Program-made: the position numbers and the translations under genes
The notes under the pieces: model-generated
Databases searched by the model: none
The model's input: the letters and a program-made list of their open reading frames with translations, nothing else
Told to the model about the DNA's origin: nothing
Shown here: positions 37,180-50,299 of the stretch, piece after piece
How the letters are laid out: each line of letters opens with the position of its first letter
How positions within the stretch are numbered: position 1 is the first letter of the stretch
Assembly: GCA_050084985.1 (NCBI GenBank)
Contig: JBITNC010000001.1
Location: 32,860,001 to 32,924,000 of the forward strand
Length of the DNA: 64,000 nucleotides
Reading direction: 5' to 3'
Source: Nageia nagi
Lineage: Eukaryota; Pinophyta

Positions 37180-38330
37180 CTTGTTTTCAAGCAAGGCTAT
37201 CTCATAGCTTGGCTAGAGTTATGTTACTTTATTCCCTTGGTATTTCTCATCAATCCTAGTTTATCATCTCATCTTTATTACCATAGAAGTCATTCTTCTC
37301 TCCTTATAAATTGATTTATTTTTTCACATGGAAGGTCTAGTTAGCTAGGTTAACAAATGCTTAAACAATAGGGTTAGGGGAGTAGTCAAGTATCACTTCA
37401 ATTTTTGGCTCTAAATCATCTCCCTCCTCTTAGTACTTGAACATTTCTATTTGATAACCTTACTAGTTATGCCTATGTGTGATCAAATACAATAGCGTGG
37501 GGCATGTGAATGATTCATAGGGCACATAATACACTAGGCTCTAGTTGATCCTAATATCTCTCTTTGAGTGTGCTAATGAGTTTCCTTTTTCAACAACTTT
37601 AGATGTCATGTGTTGTAGAAGGATGTGATTGGAGTCAACCCTTCATGTATCAATGCAATTCATTGCCCCCATCTCAATCTAGTTCACTCCTAGAGCATTC
37701 TCAAGATATTCTTTGTGCATGGCTATCAAGTTAGTATCCACTTGCTCTATTTCAACTACAGATGAAGATTGGGAAGTCATCATAATGTTAGTACTCTTTT
37801 TAGAACCTCTAGTTTGCATTTGAGATTGTAATTGCACTATTCAATGTCCTACAACTCTATCTTTAGGATAAATGCTAGACCATTATCTAAGATAATAGTT
37901 TGTAGGATGCCAAAGCAAGTGATTATCCTTTTGATCATTTCTATCACTATTTTTTAATCTGTATTTTTACATGACATAGCTTTTGACCATTACTAAAGTA
38001 ATCAATTGCAATCAAGATGAACTTATGGCCTACTAAGAAATTTGGGTTTATAACACCAATGAAATCCATAACCCATTGTTGAAAGGGTTCCTTAACTACC
38101 ATAGATTTTAGAGGCATGGCAACTTGTCTTCTCCTTCCTATGAATTTACTGCATTTGTCACACTCTTGGACAATATTGAATGAATCTTGAAATATGATGG
38201 GCTAATAATATCCATCTTGTAATACTTTTGCTACTATAGTTGGTACACTATAATGCCCACCAAAGAATCCATAATAAAATCCATGCAATATTCTTCAGAA
38301 TTCATCATGAGTCACACATCTTAATAGAGT
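37180..38330 (-). pseudogene. Ty3 integrase of the 17-45 kb element
   Basis: Minus strand from about 38265: GFFGGHYSVPTIVAKVLQDG, then FQDSFNIVQECDKCSKFIG (HHCC zinc domain, 38220-38120). QVAMPLKSM and FQQWVMDFIGVINPNFLVGH (first D of the catalytic triad, about 38060) follow, then FGILQTIILDNGLAFI (second D, about 37870). The wording matches plant Tat-type integrases. The C-terminal part toward 37180 is badly broken and meets the chromovirus insertion. Confidence 0.87.
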
Positions 38331-38479
38331 CTAATCATAAAAATTTATATGCAAATGGTCATATATCATGATAAACTTAATGGCATGCAGCTTGAATCTC
38401 CTTCTTTAAAATTTGTTGAGAGCTTCAAGACACTTACCATTTTGAAAATAAAAAATAATTTGTTTAATCCAATCACTTT

Positions 38480-39740
38480 CTTCATTGAGTTATTGTTCAT
38501 CCTCTACAATAATGATCATATGTGAAGCTTCATATATATTTTCATAGATAGCCCTACCTATAATTAGCTTGTTTGGCTTAATTTCTATATAATATTCCAT
38601 TATTTTAGAAATCCAACCAGCCTTTCCTTCAACCAAGTCTCCTTGTATAACATAATTTCTTACATCTAGATGGATAGTAAATACAAAGATTATATTGTGG
38701 AAGATATAATGCTTGAATGTTTTTAGTCTCTTTCATTATGGAAAACATTTTCTTTTACATAAATAAGTACCTTTGTTGGTGTTGATGCAGTGTTTGGCTA
38801 TGAAAGGCAATTGAATGTTCTTCTTTGTTATCATCTTTCTATGATAGAATTGGAATAATGTTCCAATCTACTCCATACATGTACATGATGAAATATTTTG
38901 ACATATATAGATTTTTAAGCATAAGAGCTTTTTTTATAGCCCTTTTAATTTCTTTAAAGGCTATTTTGCTTTAGTTGACCAAGAGAATATAACATCTTTC
39001 TTTAGCATTGAAGTGATCGGGGATATAATTTATGAAAAATCATTAATAAATTTTCTAACAAAATTGATCTAATGAGAGAATTATTATAAGGATTTTTTGT
39101 TAAAATGGAGTGGTAATCCTTTAATAGATTTCAATATATGTAGATCCATTGCTAATCCTTCATTTGAGACAATGTGGCCAAGTAATTTTCCTTAGTAAAC
39201 CATAAAAATTGATTTTTTTGGATTAATTAAAATATCAAATTTCATACATTTTTCAAAAACTTATCTAAGATGTTCCAAATGATTCTTTCTACTTTTAAAG
39301 AATACTATAATATCATCCAAATAGACCAGTATAATTTTATTTATTATTTCACCAAATACATGATCCATGGCCCTTTGAAAAGTAGCTTCCACATTAGAAA
39401 GACTAAAAGGCATTCTTTGAAAAGCAAATGTTTCTCATTTGGTTGTAAATATAGTTTTGTATTGATATTCATATTTCACCTAAATCTAGTTAAATCTTGA
39501 GTAACCATAAATCATTGAAAAATAGCTTTGGCTACTCTATGCAGGATCTACTACATAGGTGGAAGAGGATAATTATCTTTGAGAGATACTTGATTCAAAT
39601 ATCTAAAATCAAGATAGATTCTAATTTCTTCACTTTTCTTTCTAACAAGAATTAGATTTGTAACCCAATAAGAATTATTGATAGGATAAATAATTTTTTA
39701 ATTAAGCAACTTGATCAATTCTTGTTTCTTATTTTCCTCT
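38480..39740 (-). pseudogene. Ty3 reverse transcriptase and RNase H of the 17-45 kb element
   Basis: Minus strand: ELIKLLN, NSYWVTNLILVRKKSEEIRI, YLDFRYLNQVSLKDNYPLPP (39720-39560), MPFSLSNVEATFQRAMDHVF (39415-39355) and the catalytic VYLDDIIVF (39325-39300). The connection and RNase H follow, with EHSIAFHSQTLHQHQQRY (about 38815-38765), the usual Ty3 RNase H phrase. Frame shifts and stops throughout. Confidence 0.88.
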
Positions 39741-40129
39741 ATTTTTGGGTTGAATGGCCTTTATTTTTGCCTGTATGATTTGACATCTAGTTCAAACTCA
39801 ATTGTGTGTTGGATGACACTTTTATCATATGTCTTAAGATCATCATAATTATAGATAACTAATTTGGAAAAATCATGATAAATTTGAGATATAACAACTT
39901 TTTCTTCATCAGAACACTCTGAACCAACCTTTATATATTTACTAGGTTCTACTTCTTGCTAAACATAATTCTCCTATTGAATGGCCAAAGATTTGGCCTT
40001 TTGAACATCTTTTGAATCAAATAGTCTTTCAAAAGAGAGTAATCCTTTTGATGTAACATTATTTTTGAGTTGAATAACATCTAATTTTTAGAAATAATTA
40101 GGTAAATTGTAGCATTAGGTACTAAAGGC

Positions 40130-40600
40130 CTACATTGAACTTTGACTCTAAGAGCTCCTCTTTTATAATGAGAAGGATTATATTATGTCCCTCTTCCTAC
40201 AAGTGCATCAACTATTTGGTTGTATGTTATAGGAATAGATATAAAATTAATAGCTAATAATGACTCCAATAAATTTCAAACTCTATTCTTGTATGTATTT
40301 AGATAATGATGTTTTACACTAATTTAGTTTCTAACTTGCTTTATGACTAGTTTTGAATCACCATCGATAATTAAGCATCTAATGCCTGTATTGATTGCTT
40401 TAGATAACCTTAAATAAAGGGATTAATACTCAATAGCATTATTTGTATGAATACATGTGAATATAAAGGAGAATATTTTCATATTTCCCTTTGAAGATTT
40501 GAATACAACTCTAGCTCTACATCCATGCTTACATCTAGATCCATCAAAGTACATTGTCCATATCTCATGTTCTTTTTTAGCTATGACTAATATTGGCTAA
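40130..40600 (-). pseudogene. Additional RNase H domain placed between protease and RT
   Basis: Minus strand from 40585: EIWTMYFDGSRCKHGCRARV (first catalytic D), CIHTNNAIEY (catalytic E), LIIDGDSKLVIKQVRN (second D, about 40370), then ISIPITYNQIVDALVGRGT (fourth acidic position). This is the plant-type RNase HI fold (aRNH) found as a second RNase H in Tat-group elements. Here it stands before RT rather than after the element's own RNase H. All four acidic residues are present although the frame has stops. Confidence 0.82.
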
Positions 40601-40619
40601 GTATATTCATATAAATAAT

Positions 40620-41348
40620 AATTACCCATGCTAGAATATGTGATCTAATAATTAAATCATTTCTAAAAGAAATTTAGTTATTAGTAGTGATTTTGTAAGG
40701 TGTCCCTTTCAAATATTTTCATAGACTAGGGACTATTTATACAGTTTTGTTCTATGATCTTCTTAATATGATAACTTTTGGTGCCCTTATTCAAAATTTT
40801 TACTTATTTATCTTGTAAGGAAAGTAAAATATGAGTATAGTCTAAAGCTAAGTTCTCTCCTAATTTAGCAATGAATTCCTAGAAAAACATATTTCAAATG
40901 AAGGTGGAAGATCAACCATAATGATATTTTGGATAACACAAATGTTAAGGAATGCATTAAAAGTTATTGGAACTCCTTTAACACTACCAATAACATCCAT
41001 AAAGGAAGAATCTAATTGTATGAAACCATCAATACATCTTGTAATATATATTTTCATTCCATTTGCAACAACTTTAGGGATCATAGTTATTGCAGCTTTG
41101 GTATTTATCATACAATTATTTACTACCCAAACTTCTAATATTAGGGATAGATAGAATGGTGGAGGTCTTCTTATACCCATTGGAGCATGAGGGAAATCAT
41201 AATATATTACAAAGATAAGATTTCCTTTATTTAACTTCTTTTTATTATTCCTTAATTTCAAAGCTTCTTGCAAAAGATCTAATTGATATGGTATCTTTAA
41301 TGCATCAAACATAGTCATCTTAGAAGGAGTGTTCTTTAGTTCTTTCAC
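40620..41348 (-). pseudogene. Ty3 aspartic protease of the 17-45 kb element
   Basis: A 162-codon open frame. It reads MTMFDALKIPYQLDLLQEAL, then PPPFYLSLILEVWVVNNCMI, KVVANGMKIYITRC, GSVKGVPITF and VDLPPSFEICFSRN, the order of plant Ty3 retropepsins. Where the family has C-M-L-D-S-G-A-x the copy has C-M-I-N-T-K-A-A, so the catalytic triad D-S-G is lost. Open length is fortuitous after loss of function. It lies between gag and the additional RNase H. Confidence 0.87.
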
Positions 41349-41399
41349 AATATTGTATGGATAATATGGGACAAACTTGCTTGATTCTACTTATTGGTG

Positions 41400-43090
41400 T
41401 GTTATGAATTGTTTATTGGCCTTTTCTTTATGATAATGAGATAATAAAATAATACCTCAACATACTAGGTCTCTCCTTCTCTAGGACTTTTTTTCTAACC
41501 ACAATGGGGTTTGTTTTAGCTAGGACATTAGTACCCAAATTTTGAGAAACTTTACTTGGATGCTAGGAAACATTACTTGAATTTACTGGCAATTAATATT
41601 GTTAATTCTAAGGCTAGGTTAAGGGAGCCTTATTTTTCTTAGGTTTAGGTTGTACTAGAATAAATGCTCAATCTTGCTGAGTAATTTATGGTTGCTATGG
41701 AACCATTAAAGAAGTAGCTCTAGTTTGAACATAATTGGCTTATTTTTTAGTATATCTTAAAAGCTAAAAATTTACCATTATGAGATCAGCAATGGGATCT
41801 AATGTAGATTCCACCATCTAGTTATAATGTAATCTCAAATGCTAATGTTGATAAACTACATATGAATTTGGAAACTGAAGAGTTGAACATGGTGAACATC
41901 ATTCCATAATACTTAAAGCAAAACTTTTTGTAGAACTTATCATAATAGCATTTTCAATTATTTTGGGGATGCTTGACTATTCTGGTTGGTTCACCTTGGT
42001 TTGGAATTTAGGTTGATACTGGTTATCATATCTTTTGTAATTAAAACCTTTATTCTACCTTTCTTGTAGAGTGAGTTGATAGTTACCTATAATTACCTTA
42101 TTTTTTCTTCTTAAGATTTAGCATCATTACTAGCATTAGTAGATGCAAGAGCAAGTAACGTTGGTACCTAAATTTGGACAATATATTTGGGAGGAGGTGG
42201 TAAGGCTAAAAATATAAGATGAATAATTTATGAAACTTATTTAGAAGGTAAATTAGGAAATAAAGGCATAATGGTTCTAGGTTGCATCTTTTTAGAGGAT
42301 ACCAAAGTATGATCAAAATTTTTTGCTATCTAGTAAACATCTGGGAAGGTAGGTCCTAACGTAACAATCAACATATTAAGGTTTGGGATAAAGGCCTTCC
42401 TATAATACACTAGAGCTTCTGCATTTGTTTGTCTAATCCTTACTAAGATAGATTTCTATGTTCTCTTGAATCTGATATTAAAATTATCAATGGACTCATG
42501 AGGATATATTTTTATATATGCTATAAGGTTAAGGAACATACTATCATCACCATCTTTAGCAAATTTTTTAATTAATGTCTAACATAACTCTCCCCATGAA
42601 TTTATAGATTGGAGGTGAGAGTTCTAAACCATTCAATTGCTTTGCCTTTGAAAGAGTGTGATAATAACTTGATCATCATGGTTTAATTAGTGATATCAAA
42701 GCTTGAAGCTAACAAAGATAATCTTGATAATGTTCATATGGTGTCTTGCTATACCTACCATATTTTGGTAAAACTTTAAATGCTATTTGAGTTATAGCAG
42801 GGGAGTTAGTAGCAACAACTATAGGATGACCATTATTCCAAGTAGAAAAGTCTGGTATCTAAGCCATGCTTGGATTATGGGTAGTAGGTGAAGGATTATC
42901 TAAGGTTGAATTAAATATGGCTAAAAATGGAATTACCCTTAAGGGAACTACTAGGGATACAACTCAGGAAATCTTTCACCTAGTCCTCCTATGAGGAACT
43001 GATAGCTCTTGGAATCTAAGCTATCTAAGGGAATTTCTAGCACTACTTCTAGTAAGTCTACATTCTAAAGGTGCCAGGGTTCAAATGTTG
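41400..43090 (-). pseudogene. Ty3 gag of the 17-45 kb element
   Basis: The gag core on the minus strand reads KFAKDGDDSMFLNLIAYIKI, YPHESIDNFNIRFKRT, LVRIRQTNAEALVYYRKAFI and NFDHTLVSSKKMQPRTI (42580-42270). The linker toward protease includes KRYDNQYQPKFQTKVNQPEQ (about 42050-41990). The N-terminal part (43090-42600) is broken by many stops. Confidence 0.78.
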
Positions 43091-43320
43091 ATTGGTTGAT
43101 AGTAGAGTCACCAATAAGGTTAAATGAACCTTATAATATTTGAAGGATCTAATTGATATCTCACTAGATATGGCTATCTAGCCTATCTATGGTCACTAAA
43201 TATGGAATTTATTTTGCATCCCAAGAGGTGTCCCAAAAATAAAGGGTTTATTTATGCTTGCTAAATATGGAATTTAGATCACATCACACTAAGCATGCCA
43301 AAAATAGAAGTATCTACTAT

Positions 43321-45123
43321 TGATCGGTATAGTGTAACCTTAAAGGGTTTGGTTTGGTCAAGTTCTCCACTACCCATAATGGTAGGTTCCTTGAGAGAGT
43401 AAAAGGTGGTGTGGGGGTGCGCTCGTGTTGGTTTTCTTCTCAATATCTAAATTATAGGTAAAATCCTATCTATTATGAAATTTAAAGAAAAAATAAAGAG
43501 ATAAAAAGGTAAAGAGTTACAAGAAAAAGATAAGCAAATTAAAGTAAAATTTAAAATAAGAAATGTACAACCTGAGCATTGTAGCACAAGTAGCAATCCA
43601 TAACTAGGATCAAGAATAACAAGCTATCTTACCCCTATGGTCTCACAATAACAATACATAACCATAATTTTAAGAAAACATCTCACATATAACATTCCTA
43701 AAAGTAATAAATAACCACTTATTACAAGAGGGCAAAGCATTGTTTGTTTGTATTATCATATGTGATAGTATCTTACAAATTTGGGCAAATTTGTCAAAAT
43801 GTATGACCTTTTTAATTTATAATAGTTTACCATTTATACATTTTCCTCCCTAGTTGCATTATTGTATCTCAATATACATAATTACTCATCTTGAATGAAG
43901 AAATTGAAGCAAAACTATTCATAATAAATACTATAACTATGTTAAATTACACAATGAATAAGTATGAATAACATGACTATCTAGGAATTTGCAATTTTTG
44001 AATAGTCATATACATAGACCTACAATCCTTCTAACATATCATTAACTACTCCTTCTTCAGGCCTATTATTGATTGAAGATGGCATTATAGCTGATTGACT
44101 AAGTACTTATCTACAATTTGATAGGTATGATATAGTACTATGTTCTATTGATAGCTATCTACTTCTTTGCAACTATTGATGATCCATACTATAGATGTGA
44201 ATGAATAGAGTAATGAGATTTCATGATCAATATATCAACTTAGTTAAAAAAGAAACTACCATTATTATGTGGAAATGAGTTGGAGTAAACACATTAATAG
44301 GGCCCCAGGAGTCAAACACTTAAGATCAAGTGGACCCAGGTGTTACTTCTTACCCATTACTCTTACCTCAGTTTGGAGGGTTCTATTTCTTTTATTTGGG
44401 CTTTATTTATGATCTAGATATTCTAGGATCCATTGATTTTAACCAAAATTATAACATCATTGCTCAAAATCAATGGGCTTTGTTTGATATCTTTGCAAAT
44501 CATCACCCACCATTACTTATTCTGAGACTTGCTAATTTTAGTCATAAATTATGATGTCATCATTCAAAATTAGCAGTTTTTATTTGATATATTTGTGGAT
44601 CATCACTCATCATTACTTATTTTGGTACTCACTAATTTTAGCTATAAATTATGACATCATCAATCAAATTTGGTGGGCTCTATTTGATATCTTGGACTTG
44701 TATTTACACAATTCTCAGACACTTTGTATTTACACAACTCCTAGACACTTTGTATTTACACAACTCCTAGAAACTTTGTATTTACATAACTCCTATACAT
44801 TTTGAATATACACAACTCTTGAAAACTTTGTATTTATGCATTTCTCAAACACTTTGTATTTACACAACTCCTAGAAACTTTGATAAGAAATTTACAAGGA
44901 AAAATATCTAAGATAAAGACTTGTACATACAATAGCCAAATTATATACACAATAGCAAGCTGTTATTAACACCTAAAACTCTTTAGATTAATAGCTTATA
45001 GAAGATTCAAATTTCATGTTAAAGGGAATAGAATTGGAATAGAAAGAATTTATGAAAAGAATGAAAGAATAAAAGAATGATAGTGTATTACCCCAACTTA
45101 GAGTGCAATTCTAAAGGAGTATA
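43321..45123 (-). repeat. 5' LTR of the 17-45 kb Ty3 element
   Basis: 1803 bp, paired with 17092-18892. For the minus-strand element this is the 5' LTR. Followed on the right by the duplication ATTAT (45124-45128). Confidence 0.9.
44400..44890. repeat. Tandem repeats inside the 5' LTR: about 118-bp and about 26-bp units
   Basis: Same units as at 18191-18660: copies of the ATTATGAYRTCATCA-type unit, then about seven copies of the 26-bp unit with core CTTTGTATTTACACAACTC. Frames reading through are repeat translations. Confidence 0.85.
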
Positions 45124-45128
45124 ATTAT

Positions 45129-45980
45129 CATTCATTATTATCAATCTAAATTTGACTAAATATACTACAAATCATAATTTAATTAATTAATATTGTTATA
45201 TCGTAGTTATTAAATTTTAATTTTTTATTAAAATAGTAGTTGAAAATTATTATATCATAATTGCATTTAGTTTTTTTTAACTTTTTATGAACCAGCTTCT
45301 TATATTTTACATTTAAATCTTATATAGACTTTTAAAAAAATTAAAAAATATGATCAAAAAATATTTACATGATAATGGGTTGGTGGAAGAGGTCACTTTA
45401 TTTGTGAACCAAGATAGTACAATCCAATAACCTTAGAATATATAGAAAAATGCTAATTAGAATAAAAATTAGAATGGAAAATCAAAATAGTTTAGATTCA
45501 AAATTAGTAAATTTTAAACAATATTTTAATCAAATGTAATTAGTAATATCAATCTTGTTAAACAAAAATGATATTCCATATTCAATTACTCTAGACCAAA
45601 AATGGTCTTTAGAGATAGGTGGTTTTAGCATGGTGGTTTTTAAATGCCTAATTTTTTGGTTTTAATGGTACTTTTTAAGGGTAGTTTTAAAACACCCCTC
45701 CTAAATGATAAGAATATGGGTAAAATTCACCCTTAAATATCAACCAAAAAATATTAAAATCTTGCACAAGGACTTCAGCAAGTTCAAATTCTAAGGGGTG
45801 GAGCACTTAGCTTGTACTATTTCAATATGAGGGGGTTAGAGAACTTAGATAATTTCTTATCTTCTAGGGAGAGAAAGATGATCCAAGGAGTCTAAGTAGA
45901 GCCAATCCAAGGGGTTGAAGAGAGCTCCAAATAGGTATTCTTATATGTATCTTTGCAATCAATTATTGTGCTTCTAGAAC
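45129..45980. other. AT-rich flank without recognised gene
   Basis: Continues 16141-17086 across the insertion. No coding frame or RNA gene supported. The last 30 bases resemble 63860-63900. Confidence 0.5.
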
Positions 45981-45984
45981 AAAA

Positions 45985-46656
45985 GTATTTGGAGTATTGT
46001 TTATAAAATCCATTTTATATGTATCTTGCAATCATTGCATACCAATAAACTATGTTTGCATCATGCATATTGTCAAATAATTATGAGTTCTTATGTATTA
46101 TTTCATATTTTGCATACATGTTTATCAGAGCATTCAAAACCACAACATTCAATTTATAAGGACCAAGTAATACATCCACACATCCAATTCAAGTTTTATG
46201 GGTATTTTGGTAATGAAGTTCAAAGCTCTCTAAGGATAAATTGCATGTCTAAGAATGTCAACAATGCATGTATAATGATTCATCCTAAGAATAATACAAG
46301 AACATTCCCTCATATTCTAAGGGTTTCCTTGACATTTTGTATACATGTCTATAACAACATTAAAAAATAGGACATTTTATTTACAAAAATCAAGTAGACA
46401 CATCCATATAACCAATTTAGGTTTTATGGGTATTTTGGTAATGAAATTCAAATCTCTTTGAGGATAGCCTACATTGCTAAGAAGGTAAATAATGTACATA
46501 TAATGATTCATCTTATGAATAATGCAATAAGAGTCCATCATATTGTAAGGGTTTGATCTTCATTTTTCATACATGTCTATCAAGGAATTTAAAACCACAA
46601 CATTGATTTATAAGAACTAAGTAAACACATCCACATTCCCAATTTAGGTTTTATGG
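45985..46656. repeat. Tandem repeat, units of about 229 bp
   Basis: Three units start near 46113, 46339 and 46569, each opening with a RTACATGTYTAT block. They share ACACATCCA and TTTTATGGGTATTTTGGTAATGAA (quoted in parts). The third is cut at 46656 by the Athila-like insertion and resumes at 63047. A related block before them (45985-46090) recurs at 63890-64000. Confidence 0.8.
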
Positions 46657-47381
46657 TGATGGTATCACTAAGTGTTAATCTAGGAAGGGAGCTTATAAGG
46701 TACTATATAATGTATACACACAACAACATCTATCTTAATTGTGCTTTCATACATGTTCTTCTCCCAAATATTGAGATAGAGATTCATAACATAAACTTAG
46801 CCATTAAAAGACTAATACTTTGAAAGTAAATGTGTAAAACATGAAGCATTTAAAATATAAAAAAAACTTACTTAGGTATGTATGTATAATATATATATAT
46901 AGTCTTTTACATAAAATTAGTATCTATTGTAATAACTTCTATAACTATCTGTATATATAAAATGATCCTGGTTTGACCATAACTACTCTAAGATGCTATG
47001 AAACACTCAGTCTCATGTCAATTACATTAAAATTAGACTAAATCCTACACTATTGATTTATTCCTTCCATTATAGGAAGGTGCTATCTTGTAACTCATAT
47101 ATTCCCTAGCAAAAACAATTCCTTGGCAAATCTTCATATGCAAGGTGGTGAACCCCTACCATCCTAAATCATCTTTAGCATATCCACATCACATGTTTGC
47201 TTTCCCAATAAAAATGTATAGTAACTAGGGTATTGTACCTACAATTTAGTCATAACAATATACATATAAATTCAACATAAATATTCACTTAAATGGAGGC
47301 AATATGGTAGCAAATGATACATTTAAGCGATGTGGAGTGGATACCAAGATGAACTCAATGGATTAATTATGGTGCTCATCA
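46657..47381 (-). repeat. 3' LTR of the Athila-like element
   Basis: 725 bp, TGATGGTATCAC to GCTCATCA, aligned with 62046-63046 (shared blocks such as ATTATAGGAAGGTGCTATC at 47070 and 62735). A purine-rich stretch on the minus strand (TTTGGTGGGAA, 47382-47392) abuts it. Confidence 0.82.
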
Positions 47382-48980
47382 TTCCCACCAAATGAAGGTA
47401 TTGGTCATTCCTAGACAACATATTACCTCATATCTTCATAAAAGGTATTCATTAAAATCTTTCATTCACTTCTTAAATCGTAGGAGAGAGGGTAAGTTTG
47501 ATCACCTATCCTATGGAATCCTCTCTTAGCTATAATAGTCTTTCAGTTTGAATACACTAAATTATCATCAATAATAATCATCCATTTGTATTACATATAT
47601 AGTGTCCATAGAGATAAGGGTATAAACCTTAATCCAATCCATTTAAGTCCATGTTTTTAAATTACTTTTACATATACATCATCTCTATCAATGGTAGTCT
47701 TCATATCATGAATAAAGTAGGGTTCTCTCTTTCTTAACATGATAGGTAATTTAGCCCACCATCTATTAGCTACTATTAGCACTTCTCTTAATGGAGTTTT
47801 TCACATATTCTAGAATATTTTTACCATGAATCCTTATAGCTTGAAATGATGGGTTGAATATTTTGCATGCCTAGCTAAAAGCTTAATGTCTCTTCTAGCT
47901 TCCCCCATTATCCCATGCTTTGCCTTAATCATTAGGTGTTAAAATAGTTTTAACTCATAAAAATCAACTCTTTGTTTTTCTCTTTTGACTTTATTGTTTA
48001 AACACAAAATAAAAGGCTTTCAAATGGAAATCTCCTATAACTAAGTTAATGTTCAATCATGTGTTTCTAAGAAACAATTGCCACAAAAATAAAATTCATA
48101 AATTGTATTCTTAGTGGTCTCATCAAACTATTCAAATAGTTTAGCAACGAAGTGTGGGTAATCTACCTCAATTATCTATCTTGGAAACACAAAATCTAGT
48201 TTTAGTAACAACAACCTCTCTATAATCCATATAGAATACACTCTATGTGGAGTTCTCCCATTTAGAAGTTCACAAACAAGGTCACCAACCTATCTTCATG
48301 AAGCCTAAGAAGAGGATAGTCTAATAATTTTCTAATCACACTAATCTATATGTGAGTTGCAAATTCATCTCTCTTGTCTTTTTTAGTTTCCCTTCTCCTT
48401 GGTATTAGTCACAATACCTTGTATATTTAATACAATCCTTGAAAATAGAAGGCTAGTAATACCATGTATGAAAAATCTTCAAGGTTGTTCTCTTGGTTGC
48501 AAAGTGGACACCATATGGGTTATCATGGTAAGCTTGTAGGATGTCAAACATGTCATATTCACAAAAACATATTTGTATTATATGATTTATTCTTATTTTA
48601 AATAGATAACCTCCTATCCAACTTAAGGAAGCACTCTATCTAATTAATTGATATCTTTATCTTGAAAAAAAGTCTTGAGATAGCTTACTTGTAGTTAAGA
48701 AATTGGCAATGTATACAGACCATGATGTTTGAATAGTAACAACAAAAAATATTCATCTAGGAATTATTCATCAACAAGTTGGTTCTTAGAAGTGTGAGTC
48801 ATCCTTGAAAGAAATTTTGGAACTACATTATATTTTTTAGGCTCATCAATAATTTTGATATCAAACTCCTATAGTAGCAACAATAAATGTATAATGCAAC
48901 CATTCAAAATGGTCTTAGTTATAAGGTAACAAATGGCTGAGTGGTTAGTATGAATAAAAACTTTATATCCTATTATGTAA
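47382..48980 (-). pseudogene. Athila-like RNase H remnant and integrase
   Basis: Minus strand near 48960-48770: FIHTNHSAICYLITK, then EFDIKIIDEPKKYNVVPKFL, the end of the Ty3 RNase H and link to integrase. From 48545: ILQAYHDNPYGVHFATKRTT, LKIFHTWYY, then FKDCIKYTRYCD, the HHCC zinc domain of Ty3 integrase. The catalytic core toward 47400 is too decayed for me to place its acidic residues. Confidence 0.78.
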
Positions 48981-48999
48981 AGGAAGCAAAATTTGATAA

Positions 49000-49985
49000 C
49001 ATAGCCAACTAGAAGGAATTTATTTTTTGTGACTATGTAGTTGAGTTATGGTCCTTTAAGATATTTAATGATATATTAAATAAAATAGTAGTATTTACAT
49101 TTTATCCCAATACTACACCTAACTATGTATTACAATCATTTGTGTAAATATGAAAAGGTAAATCCCAATCAGGTTCTTTCAAAATAGGAGTGGTAATTAA
49201 ACTATCCTTTAGAGAGTCAAAGTAAGTTTGATGTGCAAATGTCCAAATAAACTCTATTTATTTAGTTATTAGAATAAAAATTAGTTCTTCCATCATACTA
49301 AAGTCTTGAATAAATCTCTTGTAATACTTGTATGATCTAGGAAGCTCCAAATCTCCTTTACTTTAACTAGCACAAGTAAATCCTTGATCACTTCTATCTT
49401 CTTACAATATACCCTAAGACCTTTAGTAGACACATGATGGCCTAGTATATTCCCTTCTATCATTAACATATGGCACTTCTCATGGCTTAGGGAGGGATTT
49501 ATATCATGACACCTTTGTAGAACTTATTTTAAGTTCTTTATTGCATCTTCAAAGTGTTACCAAAAGAGATAAATTCATCCATGTAAACTTCAACACATCC
49601 ATTAATAAGATGATAAAAAAAGTTGAGAATATCCCTTTAAAACAATGTAGGGGTATTGAATAATCCAAAATATAATACTTGATAGGTATATGTACCCCAT
49701 GGGAAAGTAAATTTAGCCTTATATTGATTAATTGAAGCAATTTGGATTTGGTTATACCCACTAAAATCATCTAAAAAGGAGAAATACTTCTTACCTAATA
49801 AGGTGTCTAGCACTTGATCAAAGTAAGGGAGTGGGAAATGATCCTTCCAAGTTACTTTATTGAGCTCTCTATAGTTAAAAATATCCTCACTTTCCATTTT
49901 TCTTAGGCATAAAAATAAGTGAGGAAATTCATTCACTATCGAAAATAGGATATATGAAATCAACCTTCAACAATTCTTGTAGCTC
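49000..49985 (-). pseudogene. Athila-like reverse transcriptase
   Basis: The open piece 49963-49637 reads NYRELNKVTWKDHFPLPYFD, then YFSFLDDFSGYNQIQIA and KAKFTFPWGTYTYQVLYFGL, the fingers and palm of Athila RT. It continues after a frame change as CVEVYMDEFISFGNTL (about 49605-49555), where the catalytic box is YMDE in place of the family's Y/FMDD. LGYIV and later pieces are broken. Polymerase activity is not expected. Confidence 0.87.
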
Positions 49986-50299
49986 CTCCTTTATAAATTC
50001 CTTCAAGGTAGGATTAAAACATATTGGTAACTATTGTATAGGATTTTCACCCTCATTCATGTACATGTGATGAGTACATACTTGAGGATTGATCCATGTC
50101 ATATCTTGATAGTCCCAAGAAGTTGAGTTAACTTTAATCAACACTTTAATTGATTTCTTCTCATGTTCCTATGAAAAATTGTTATTTATGTTAAGAGAGT
50201 TTCCTAGTAAGATATTTATAGTCTTCTCAAGGAGATACTCTTCCTCCTTATGTTGTATTTCCTTGAATTTTTCTAGCTTATATGATAATGAAGATAATA

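Larger units (their letters stand above)
17092..45123 (-). mobile_element. Large Ty3/gypsy element (Tat/Athila-like) with two nested insertions
   Basis: Direct repeats 17092-18892 and 43321-45123 (1801 and 1803 bp) both begin TGATC and end in TACA or its decayed form TATA. The flanks 17087-17091 and 45124-45128 are both ATTAT, a 5-bp target-site duplication. Coding is on the minus strand: gag (43090-41400), protease (41348-40620), RNase H (40600-40130), RT-RNase H (39740-38480), integrase (38330-37180), then an unknown ORF (31261-30719 continuing at 21532-18900). The copia element at 21533-30713 and the chromodomain element at 31267-37171 interrupt it. Without them and their duplications the element is about 12.9 kb. 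A primer site and polypurine tract could not be recognised. LTRs differ substantially by eye, so it is old. Confidence 0.88.
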
